Origin: Clostridiales bacterium UBA4821
GTDB taxonomy: Bacteria; Bacillota; Clostridia; Acetivibrionales; UBA4821
Assembly: GCA_002402315.1 (NCBI GenBank)
Contig: DHFP01000068.1
Span: 1 to 5,428 of the forward strand
Length of the DNA stretch: 5,428 nucleotides
Reading direction: 5' to 3'
Shown here piece by piece: positions 1-5,428 of this stretch (positions are counted from its first letter, which is position 1; each line of letters opens with the position of its first letter). The notes beneath the pieces were generated by a model that saw only the letters and a list, made by a program, of their open reading frames with translations, made no database searches and was not told the DNA's origin. Made by a program: the position numbers and the translations under genes.

Positions 1-2
1 AT

Positions 3-836
3 AAAGAGTATGCAGATGTAAAAGAGTTCAATAGGAGCTTAAGTGATAGAATAACATCTCACTCGGAATCACCGAAAGTATACAAAGTGGTTATCAGCTT
101 AAGCGGTGATGAGTATAAAAAGATGGGGATGGATTATAGGGAGTTTATCAGAAATACCCTTAGTAACTACGAGGTTTATTCCGGAAGAAAGTTAACTTGG
201 ATAGCTTCAGAGCATATGAACTGCAATCATCCGCACATTCATCTTTTAATTAAACCTACATACCAGGATAGGCATGGTTTATCCTACAGGTTAAATTTAA
301 ACAAATATGAGTTTACACAATTTAAGAATTTTTTAACTCACAGCTATGAAACAAGCACTAACTACAATAGCCAATACAACAAGTTCATTGAAAAAGAGAA
401 GCTTGAAATCATAGGCAAAAGGCTGGCTAAAAACCTTACCCGCGTGCTCGTAAGAGGTAACTCGGCACTATTTGCAATCTACGGTATATATTCTTTAGTT
501 AAACTCAAAATGGACAAAGAAAAAATACAGAAGTACAGGGAATATGCAAAATGGGTTAGTAAGCAAACTTACGGCAGCAGCAAATACATGAACTTTAAGA
601 AGCTGCTGAAGGGTAACGGAATTCCTTATAACGCTATTAACATAGAACTTGATTATAAAGATAGAAAGGGAATTTCAGAATACTTAAACTCAAAAAGCTT
701 AAAATGGCAGGCAATTGAAAAAGATTCAGGAACAAGGGTTATGGTCTATCCATTCGATAAGAAAGATAGTCTCGTGAGCCTTGAACACTCAAAGGAAATA
801 TCACAAACACTAACCAGGGGCTTGAGAGGAAGATAA
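3..836 (+). CDS. Relaxase (HUH, MOB_P-like), 5' end outside the window
   Basis: This is the C-terminal part of a conjugative relaxase, the enzyme that nicks one strand at oriT and stays covalently attached to the DNA through a tyrosine. The reading frame is open to the left edge with no stop, so the GTG at 87 is an internal valine and not the start: 28 codons before it continue the fold (a beta-strand VYKVVISLS spans it). The metal-binding motif III is plain at 228-242, residues HPHIH, followed by the hydrophobic strand LLIK and preceded by the strand WIASEH. The catalytic tyrosine motif should lie upstream and is not visible. About 190 residues follow the histidine motif, mostly basic and charged, ending RGLRGR; I recognise no second domain there. 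The stop is 3 bases before virD4, so the two are almost certainly co-transcribed. The HUH call is firm; assignment to MOB_P rather than another MOB family is inferred. Confidence 0.83.
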   Translation, partial: KEYADVKEFNRSLSDRITSHSESPKVYKVVISLSGDEYKKMGMDYREFIRNTLSNYEVYSGRKLTWIASEHMNCNHPHIHLLIKPTYQDRHGLSYRLNLNKYEFTQFKNFLTHSYETSTNYNSQYNKFIEKEKLEIIGKRLAKNLTRVLVRGNSALFAIYGIYSLVKLKMDKEKIQKYREYAKWVSKQTYGSSKYMNFKKLLKGNGIPYNAINIELDYKDRKGISEYLNSKSLKWQAIEKDSGTRVMVYPFDKKDSLVSLEHSKEISQTLTRGLRGR

Positions 837-842
837 ATATTG
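825..842 (+). promoter_or_regulatory. Ribosome binding site and TTG start of virD4
   Basis: AGAGGA at 825-830 lies inside the last relaxase codons, 9 bases before the TTG at 840. An in-frame TAA at 834-836 (the relaxase stop, same frame) rules out any earlier start, and the only codon in between is ATA. The next residues KKLIGRFLIWAF form the expected cytosolic lead and first membrane helix of a VirD4, so TTG is the best start. A rare start codon directly behind the relaxase stop suggests that translation of virD4 is coupled to the relaxase and kept low. Confidence 0.7.
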
Positions 843-2648
843 AAAAAGTTGATTGGAAGATTTCTTATATGGGCTTTTGTCTTTATAGTTTTAGACATTG
901 TAATTATCGGAACCTTAATCCTTGGAATTGAAAAGGTTTTTGCTAATCCGCTATGCCTTCTTGAGGTAATAACTGAACAAAACCTACTGAAGAAGTTTAT
1001 AGACTACCAGGGATTATTTATATTGATGGCTGCACTAGTAATCGTATACTTTCAGAAATCAAATAACGATGACTACAGCAAAACTACTTATGGTTCTTCA
1101 AGGTGGGCTAAATCTGAAGAAATAAGGGCAGTTTTAAACTCAGATAAAGGAATTATACTTGGGAAGAAACTGTGCTTAGATATGAACTCACCGTTAAATA
1201 AGAACATTGCTGTAATAGGCAGCAGTGGAGCAGGTAAATCGAGAGGATTTATCAAGCCGAACGTACTGCAGATGAACGGCAGCTACGTTATTACCGACCC
1301 GAAAGGAGAAATATTTGACGATACTTCGGAATACCTAAAATCAAACGGATATAGCATTAAAGTACTGAACCTGGTTAACCCGAATGCCTCCGATTTATAT
1401 AATCCACTAGCTTATATAAAGGAAGACCGGGATATACAGATACTTTCCAAAACAATTATTGATAATACCTCCAGTGGTTCTACGATTTTGGGAGAGGATG
1501 GATTCTGGGCTAATTCGGAAATTGCCCTGTTGACAGCTTTAATTAACTATGTGATATCCGAGCGCCCGGAAAAGCAGAGAAATCTTTCAAGTGTCTTACA
1601 GCTTCTATTAGCTGCAGCAAAAGGAGATAAGCTTGACGAGCTATTTTTAAGGCTTTCCGATAACCATAAAGCCTTAACATCATACAAGATATTTTGTTTA
1701 TCAGGAGAACCGAAAACAAGAGGAAATATAATGATAGGTCTTGGGGTTAGATTGCAAACTCTACAGAATGAAACAATTTCAAGATTAACTTCTGGGGATA
1801 CCTTGGAACTTTGCAGTATAGGAGAACGCAAAACAGCAGTTTATGTAATAACCAGTGATTCACATAGGACATATGACTTTATTGCTTCGATGTTTTTCAG
1901 CCAGTTATTTCAGACCTTATATTATCAGGCTGATTTAACCGGTGGTGGTCTGACTGTTCCGGTAGTATGCTTACTTGATGAATTCAGCAACATTGGTAAG
2001 ATACCTGACTTTTCTAGTAAGGTTGCTTCAATGAGGTCAAGAGGCATAAGTGTTTCGCTGGTACTTCAATCATTAGGTCAATTGAAAGCAAAATATGAAA
2101 AAGAGTGGTCAAATATTCTTGGGAACTGTGACACCTTGTTATTCTTAGGAACCCAGGACATTGAAACTGCAAGGTTTATTTCTGAGAGGATGGGGAAGGC
2201 CACTGTTATGAATAAAACGCGGTCATACTCCATTCCTCTAGGAAATAGTGCAAGAGGTTCGAAGGGTGAAAATGAGGGCAAGGCAGGGAGGCCACTTTTA
2301 ACACCTGATGAAGTAACAAGGCTTAGACCAGCAAAAAGCATAATTTTTGTCCAGGGGCTTTACCCAATACTTACTGAAAAATATAACCTTATACATCATC
2401 AGGCTTATCAGCAACCCAAAAAGGCTGGTCACAACCAATACAGCCCCGTTTACTTACCGGATTACGACATATTTAAGCCTGTTTTTGAAGAAATTGCTCC
2501 TGAAGAACAAAAGCAAACAGTTAAAAATCCAAAAGTAAACTCCAAAAAGAAAACCACAAAAGAGGAAACGTTTTTTGATAATTTAAGGATATTTGAAAAT
2601 GCTGACTTTGGGAGGTGTAGGGATGAGCGTGGAGAGATTTATAAGTAA
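840..2648 (+). CDS. virD4: VirD4/TraG-family type IV coupling protein
   Basis: This 602-residue protein is the coupling ATPase that recruits the relaxase-DNA complex and hands it to the conjugation channel at the cytoplasmic membrane. Two N-terminal membrane helices are visible at about residues 9-31 and 56-71, with a short outward loop between them. Then come a GSSRWA segment (85-90, the usual G-x-x-R-W-A of the family), Walker A GSSGAGKS (127-134), the family motif ITDPKGE (151-157), Walker B VVCLLDEFSNIG (375-386, with D380 and E381), the GTQD motif (437-440) and GRPLLTPDEV (483-492). Length and motif order are those of a complete Gram-positive VirD4. The last 80 residues are a lysine-rich, low-complexity tail with no recognisable domain. 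Its final 26 bases also encode the start of the next gene. No damage is seen, so it should be active. Confidence 0.97.
   Translation: MKKLIGRFLIWAFVFIVLDIVIIGTLILGIEKVFANPLCLLEVITEQNLLKKFIDYQGLFILMAALVIVYFQKSNNDDYSKTTYGSSRWAKSEEIRAVLNSDKGIILGKKLCLDMNSPLNKNIAVIGSSGAGKSRGFIKPNVLQMNGSYVITDPKGEIFDDTSEYLKSNGYSIKVLNLVNPNASDLYNPLAYIKEDRDIQILSKTIIDNTSSGSTILGEDGFWANSEIALLTALINYVISERPEKQRNLSSVLQLLLAAAKGDKLDELFLRLSDNHKALTSYKIFCLSGEPKTRGNIMIGLGVRLQTLQNETISRLTSGDTLELCSIGERKTAVYVITSDSHRTYDFIASMFFSQLFQTLYYQADLTGGGLTVPVVCLLDEFSNIGKIPDFSSKVASMRSRGISVSLVLQSLGQLKAKYEKEWSNILGNCDTLLFLGTQDIETARFISERMGKATVMNKTRSYSIPLGNSARGSKGENEGKAGRPLLTPDEVTRLRPAKSIIFVQGLYPILTEKYNLIHHQAYQQPKKAGHNQYSPVYLPDYDIFKPVFEEIAPEEQKQTVKNPKVNSKKKTTKEETFFDNLRIFENADFGRCRDERGEIYK
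2610..2625 (+). promoter_or_regulatory. Strong ribosome binding site setting the pilin-like start
   Basis: GGGAGGTG at 2610-2617 is an almost ideal Shine-Dalgarno sequence, with 7 bases between the GGAGG core and the ATG at 2623. The same frame is open further upstream to a TTG at 2593, but that codon has no such site and would put ten extra residues before a normal signal peptide. The site is embedded in the virD4 coding sequence and is much the strongest ribosome binding site in the window, consistent with a protein needed in many copies. Confidence 0.8.
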
Positions 2649-2955
2649 GAAAAAACTATTTGGGATTCTCGCATTTATCGGTATTATGCTAACGTTTTCT
2701 TCTTTAGCCTTTGCAGCTACCGACCCGGTTGATGCCTTCATAACTAATCTTGCAACAGCAATAAAAGGCTGGGGAACTAAGGGAGGAGTTATCTGGGTAA
2801 TATACGGAATCTTTAATGTAGCGAGGGGAATTAAAGAGGAAGACCCTCATATGAAATCCAGAGGGTGGAAGCATTCAATGGCTGCAGTAATTTTCACAGC
2901 AGGATGCAGCCAGGCTGATAACATAGTTAGTCTTATAAGGGACTGGTCTACCTAA
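2623..2955 (+). CDS. Small pilin-like membrane protein (Maff2/VirB2-like)
   Basis: This 110-residue secreted or membrane protein is the likely counterpart of the VirB2 pilin subunit of the conjugation channel. A signal peptide is clear: basic SKKKL (8-12), a hydrophobic core of about residues 13-28, and AFA (29-31) as a likely cleavage site. The mature part has a glycine-rich turn (GWGTKGG, 49-55), a membrane helix at about 55-69, a charged GIKEEDPHMKSRG loop (69-81) and a second weaker helix (about 85-95). The helix-GI..EDPHMKSRG-helix pattern resembles the Maff2 family, whose members sit between virD4 and a trbL/virB6-like gene in clostridial elements, as here. Assignment rests on that pattern and position, not on a catalytic motif. 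The ATG at 2623 is chosen for its strong ribosome binding site; it overlaps virD4 by 26 bases in another frame. An isolated cysteine (C95) ends the second helix. Confidence 0.78.
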   Translation: MSVERFISKKKLFGILAFIGIMLTFSSLAFAATDPVDAFITNLATAIKGWGTKGGVIWVIYGIFNVARGIKEEDPHMKSRGWKHSMAAVIFTAGCSQADNIVSLIRDWST

Positions 2956-2963
2956 AAATATAT

Positions 2964-3012
2964 TGAAAATCGTGATTAGCACTACATTGGTTGGTGGTTC
3001 TGACGATTTTCA
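2964..3012 (+). promoter_or_regulatory. Inverted repeat / potential RNA hairpin between pilin-like and virB6-like genes
   Basis: TGAAAATCGT at 2964-2973 is perfectly complementary to ACGATTTTCA at 3003-3012, giving a 10-bp stem with a 29-base loop, extendable by a U-G pair outward (2963/3013). It starts 8 bases after the pilin-like stop and ends 18 bases before the ATG of the virB6-like gene. There is no run of T after the stem, so it does not look like an intrinsic terminator. It may protect the 3' end of an upstream message, lower translation of the next gene, or bind a protein as DNA; these readings are inference. The stem is AT-rich and only moderately stable. Confidence 0.55.
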
Positions 3013-3019
3013 GGATTTG

Positions 3020-3033
3020 GGTGTGTTAGCATG
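3020..3033 (+). promoter_or_regulatory. Weak ribosome binding site of the virB6-like gene
   Basis: Only GGTG (3020-3023, within GGGTG) can pair with the 16S rRNA tail at a normal distance, 7 bases before the ATG at 3031. A better AGGA at 3012-3015 is 15 bases away, too far, and abuts the hairpin stem. The frame has a TGA at 3001-3003 and no start codon between it and 3031, so this ATG is the first possible one. Expression should be clearly lower than that of the pilin-like gene just upstream. Confidence 0.45.
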
Positions 3034-4056
3034 AGAGCAAAAGTCCTGATATTTATAGTTATAATATCGCTTTCATTTGGCTGCATTGCATACGCCGATT
3101 CAAGCTCAAGCACTTTTTCAGTTCAAGGCGTAATCGACTCCATAACCAATTTGCCGGGCAACATAATGCAGCCTATAAAGGATGCAATAAATGAAGTGTT
3201 TAAGGACTGGACCATAGACATGTACTGCTACATGATTGATAACTGTGTCAATACCAGTCTGAGCACAATACCGACCTTTCTTAAGGATACGCCCGATTTA
3301 TGGAGTGCAGCAAGCCCGACGGTTGTAAACATAATCACCGATGCACTAATACCCATTTGCATTACTCTGGCAACTATAGGGTTTATTATTAACCTTGGAA
3401 AGACAATGGCAGGCAGTATTGCATATGGCAGGACGGTCACAAGATGCTTTGTAAGGCTAATAATCACCGTAATATTAATAGGTTATTCCGGTCAGCTGCT
3501 GCAGTGGATAATTAATTTCAACGACAGCTTCATTCAATTTCTTGACAGCCGGATTAACGTAGACATAGTAAACGCTTTCAGAAATGCAATTGTAGATAGA
3601 ACTGTTGTGCAATCTGCAACTGCTACACTGAGCTCGGTCATGCTTGTACTTGCAACAGGCTGGATTATGTGGATTGCGGCTCTATGTGTACAGTTCGTAT
3701 TGATGTTCAGGTTGATAGAGCTAATGTTTTATATGTTAATTGCTCCGCTTGTATTTACATGCAACATTATCGAAGAAACAACCGACATAATAAAAAGCTT
3801 TATGAGGAAATTTGTTTCAGTGGTCTTAAAATCGTTCTTTTACAACCTAATATTCCTGATATACATAACATGTATAACCCTTCCAAACGCAATACCGGTA
3901 GGGATACTTGGCGGGGCACTGTGTATCGTTGTTTTGATTATTTCCTTATTTAAAATACCAAAGGAATTTGAAGAGTTACTTGGTATAGGTAAGAATGCAG
4001 GCTTTTCGGTAGGAAACCTGATTACAGCAATAGGAACGGCAATAGCGGTATTATGA
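3031..4056 (+). CDS. TrbL/VirB6-like polytopic channel protein
   Basis: This 341-residue membrane protein matches the TrbL/VirB6 class that forms the inner-membrane part of the conjugation channel. A signal peptide is visible at residues 1-22 (hydrophobic core 4-18, AYA before D23); the cysteine at 18 is not in a proper lipobox, so lipoprotein processing is unlikely. A serine-rich, amphipathic region of about 75 residues follows, presumably outside the membrane, with two cysteines (C66, C72). Membrane helices then lie at about 101-122, 138-160, 198-224, 227-247, 265-283 and 288-307, with a hydrophobic C-terminus (326-341). The block at 227-271, with RLIELMFYMLIAPLVF followed by a charged EETTD segment and then F-x-x-K-F, is typical of the TrbL family. 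It sits between pilin-like and PrgI genes, the usual place. Family assignment is by topology, motif and order. Confidence 0.85.
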   Translation: MRAKVLIFIVIISLSFGCIAYADSSSSTFSVQGVIDSITNLPGNIMQPIKDAINEVFKDWTIDMYCYMIDNCVNTSLSTIPTFLKDTPDLWSAASPTVVNIITDALIPICITLATIGFIINLGKTMAGSIAYGRTVTRCFVRLIITVILIGYSGQLLQWIINFNDSFIQFLDSRINVDIVNAFRNAIVDRTVVQSATATLSSVMLVLATGWIMWIAALCVQFVLMFRLIELMFYMLIAPLVFTCNIIEETTDIIKSFMRKFVSVVLKSFFYNLIFLIYITCITLPNAIPVGILGGALCIVVLIISLFKIPKEFEELLGIGKNAGFSVGNLITAIGTAIAVL

Positions 4057-4057
4057 T

Positions 4058-4072
4058 GGGGGTATCAATATG
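4058..4072 (+). promoter_or_regulatory. Ribosome binding site of the PrgI-family gene
   Basis: GGGGG at 4058-4062 is the only purine-rich site ahead of the ATG at 4070, at a spacing of 7 bases. It is an imperfect Shine-Dalgarno sequence, only two bases after the virB6-like stop (TGA 4054-4056), so re-initiation by ribosomes leaving the upstream gene is plausible. Confidence 0.5.
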
Positions 4073-4492
4073 GTTGTCAGCATTAACGCCGAAATCAGCA
4101 ATTACAAGGAAAAGGTAGTAGGAAACTATACCTTAAGGCAGATAGTATGTCTTATCCTAGCCGTTATGATAGGGGTAACTACTTATTTCTATTTAGATTT
4201 GCCAAAGGACGTTAAGCAGTTTGCTGTAATAATAATGGCTCTGCCCATAATAGCTGTTGGGTTTTATACTTACCAGGGTGTAACCTGTGAAAAGTACTTC
4301 TATTACATGATAAGAGAATTCCTTTACCCACAAAAAAGACCATTCATACCCGAAATAGAAGATTCAATAGTACAAGAAATTAAGAAAAAGGGTGGCAGGA
4401 GTTATGATAAAAAACCTTCTAAACATAGCAAAAAAAGAAAAACTAAGAAAATACAAGGTGCCAAAGACTGCCCAACAGACCATACCTTTTGA
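4070..4492 (+). CDS. PrgI-family (VirB3-like) membrane protein
   Basis: This 140-residue protein belongs to the PrgI family, the Gram-positive counterpart of VirB3, a small membrane component that works with VirB4. It shows the family layout: a short cytosolic lead with INAEISNYKEKVVGNYTLRQ (5-24), two membrane helices (about 24-41 and 50-68) with a short LDLPKD loop, then a YQG..CEKYFYYMIREFLYP segment (68-87) and the QKRPF end of the conserved part. After residue 100 the chain is a lysine-rich, probably disordered tail. From residue 112 onward that tail is encoded in sequence shared with virB4 in another frame, so its composition may partly be a by-product of the overlap. The gene lies 13 bases after the virB6-like stop and directly before virB4, the order expected for this pair. 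Confidence 0.9.
   Translation: MVVSINAEISNYKEKVVGNYTLRQIVCLILAVMIGVTTYFYLDLPKDVKQFAVIIMALPIIAVGFYTYQGVTCEKYFYYMIREFLYPQKRPFIPEIEDSIVQEIKKKGGRSYDKKPSKHSKKRKTKKIQGAKDCPTDHTF
4392..4406 (+). promoter_or_regulatory. Start region of virB4 inside the PrgI gene
   Basis: AGGAG at 4397-4401 is a good Shine-Dalgarno core but leaves only 2 bases before the ATG at 4404, closer than usual. The frame is open back to a TAG at 4368-4370, and the only other candidate start is a GTG at 4392, which has no good site at all. The ATG is preferred because the protein from there begins MIKNLLNIAKKEKL, in line with the short basic lead of related VirB4 proteins. The short spacing suggests weak or coupled initiation. 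Confidence 0.6.
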
Positions 4493-5428
4493 ATATATAA
4501 CAAGGGATGGTCTTATAGAGGTTGAAAAGGATACTTATGTAGCCATTTGCTCAGTGGATAATATTAATTACAGCCTTGCCAGAGAGAACGACCAGGAGGA
4601 TATATTCAACAATTACTGTACTCTTCTGAATTCCCTTGATTATTATGTTCAATGGTATCTTACAAATGATGTATTGGATACTCGTGAAGTAATGAATATA
4701 ATTCCGGAGCTTCATAAGACCCATAGGGAAGACCTTGAATGCTACCGAAGCTGGATTACCGACATATCAACCTCGAAGAAGGCAACGGACAGAAAAAGAT
4801 ACCTTGCTGTCAGATGTTTTGGGAATAAGTATATTGATATTCTCGGAGAGCTGGACAGAAGGTTAGCGACAATAGAACAGAATCTGAAGAAATATAATGC
4901 CAGAGTTATAAAGCTTGGGGCAGAAGAAATACTAAAAATACTCTATGATGCTTATAATCCTGGTCTAAAAAGAATGCAGCCGTTTAGCTTATCACAGGAC
5001 TTGCTTGCTAGGGGAGTAAGCGTTAAGGATTTAATCTGTCCTTCCAGCTTTAAGTTCAAACCGGCGTACATTGAAATTTGGACTGATTATAAAAGGGTGC
5101 TATTTATTAGAGACTTACCAAATTCTCTTTTCGATAGGTTTATCGGTGACCTTCTCAGCTTAAGCTTCAATGTGGATATATCAATACATGTAGAAAATAC
5201 CGATCCGAGTGATGCGATGCGGTTCATAAGGAGAAGAATTACTGCTATGGAAGCAGATAAGCTGCTATCATCACAAAAAGGAAGGCTTCCACCGTTCGAC
5301 CTTGAATACAACCTTGAAGCGGCAAGGAATTTGCTTCACGAATTGCAGGCAAATGATAAAAGGCTTTTCAGTGTTGAAATTTATATATGTCTAACAACAG
5401 ATAGCCTTGAGCAGCTTGAGCACTGCAC
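4404..5428 (+). CDS. virB4: VirB4-family conjugation ATPase, N-terminal part (runs off right edge)
   Basis: The first 341 residues of a VirB4/TraE-type ATPase are present; VirB4 powers assembly and substrate transport in the type IV secretion channel and sits at the cytoplasmic face of the membrane. The frame stays open from 4404 to the last base. Recognisable features of the N-terminal domain are a short basic lead (8-21), KVPKTAQQTIPFEYITRDGL (18-37), the I-N-Y (54-56) after the first strands, a helical region with LLNSLDYYVQWYL (74-86), RYLAVRCFGNK (132-142), and VSVKDLICPSSFKFKP (205-220), which leads to the strand RVLFIRDLP (231-239). These resemble the clostridial VirB4 group often labelled CD1110 family, as far as I can recall it. 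Walker A and B lie beyond the window, so ATPase integrity cannot be judged. It overlaps the PrgI-family gene by 89 bases in a different frame. Confidence 0.92.
   Translation, partial: MIKNLLNIAKKEKLRKYKVPKTAQQTIPFEYITRDGLIEVEKDTYVAICSVDNINYSLARENDQEDIFNNYCTLLNSLDYYVQWYLTNDVLDTREVMNIIPELHKTHREDLECYRSWITDISTSKKATDRKRYLAVRCFGNKYIDILGELDRRLATIEQNLKKYNARVIKLGAEEILKILYDAYNPGLKRMQPFSLSQDLLARGVSVKDLICPSSFKFKPAYIEIWTDYKRVLFIRDLPNSLFDRFIGDLLSLSFNVDISIHVENTDPSDAMRFIRRRITAMEADKLLSSQKGRLPPFDLEYNLEAARNLLHELQANDKRLFSVEIYICLTTDSLEQLEHC

Noticed and set aside
1547..1831. Open frame of 94 codons on the - strand inside virD4
   Set aside because: It lies wholly opposite conserved VirD4 sequence, has no ribosome binding site that I can see and resembles no known protein.
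2078..2341. Open frame of 87 codons on the - strand inside virD4
   Set aside because: It is antisense to the Walker B-to-GRPLLTPDEV region, whose coding is certain, and has no supporting motif.
2347..2538. Open frame of 63 codons on the + strand inside virD4
   Set aside because: It is an out-of-frame shadow over the VirD4 tail without a start signal.
2963..2989. Possible promoter in the gap: TTGAAA (2963-2968) with TACATT (2984-2989)
   Set aside because: The -10 matches only 4 of 6 bases and the spacing is 15, so it is no better than chance in AT-rich DNA; the TTGAAA is also part of the hairpin stem.
2964..3012. Intrinsic terminator
   Set aside because: The stem is AT-rich with a 29-base loop and is followed by GGATTTGGG instead of a T-run, and the operon continues directly after it.
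3228..3467. Open frame of 79 codons on the - strand in the virB6-like gene
   Set aside because: Its hydrophobic look is simply the complement of membrane-helix codons; no start signal.
3669..3953. Open frame of 94 codons on the + strand in the virB6-like gene
   Set aside because: It is out of frame with a well supported membrane protein and has no ribosome binding site.
36..5166. AGCTTAAG repeated at 36, 97 and 5157 (the last within a palindrome AGCTTAAGCT)
   Set aside because: All three copies are in frame and encode Ser-Leu-Ser with the same codons, so they are best explained by coding and chance, not by a binding site.
5087..5311. Open frame of 74 codons on the - strand near the right edge
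   Set aside because: It is antisense to the virB4 N-terminal domain, which is recognisable throughout this region.
1..5428. Defence system, CRISPR array, tRNA/rRNA, insertion sequence or attachment site
   Set aside because: I saw no direct repeat array, RNA gene, transposase motif or terminal repeats; coding sequence of the conjugation operon fills nearly the whole window.

Overview
The window is a stretch of a Gram-positive (Firmicutes, probably Clostridia) conjugative element, either an integrative conjugative element or a conjugative plasmid. The reasons are the AT-rich coding sequence, strong AGGAGG-type ribosome binding sites, GTG/TTG start codons in use, and above all the gene set: a relaxase, a VirD4 coupling protein, a small pilin-like VirB2 analogue, a TrbL/VirB6-like membrane protein, a PrgI/VirB3-like protein and a VirB4 ATPase. 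Genus cannot be decided from the sequence alone.

Layout: all genes lie on the + strand and are tightly packed, which suggests one operon. The relaxase runs in from the left edge and ends at 836. Three bases later virD4 begins at a TTG (840-2648). The pilin-like gene (2623-2955) starts inside the end of virD4. The only sizeable gap (2956-3030) holds a 10-bp perfect inverted repeat that could form an RNA hairpin just ahead of the virB6-like gene (3031-4056). The PrgI-family gene follows at 4070-4492, and virB4 begins inside it at 4404 in another frame (89 bp of shared sequence) and runs off the right edge at 5428.

How the genes work together: in systems of this kind the relaxase nicks oriT and stays bound to the strand. 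VirD4 brings the relaxase-DNA complex to the membrane channel. VirB6-, VirB3- and VirB2-like proteins form the inner part of the channel, and VirB4 powers assembly or transport. Neither oriT, the integrase, nor the peptidoglycan hydrolase commonly found after virB4 is inside this window.

Novelty: this is a recognisable type IV secretion core, not a new kind of system. The points worth a second look are fine-scale ones: the hairpin between the pilin-like and virB6-like genes, the 89-bp dual-coded prgI/virB4 overlap with its lysine-rich tail, the low-strength start signals, and the signal peptide and cysteine pair on the VirB6-like protein.
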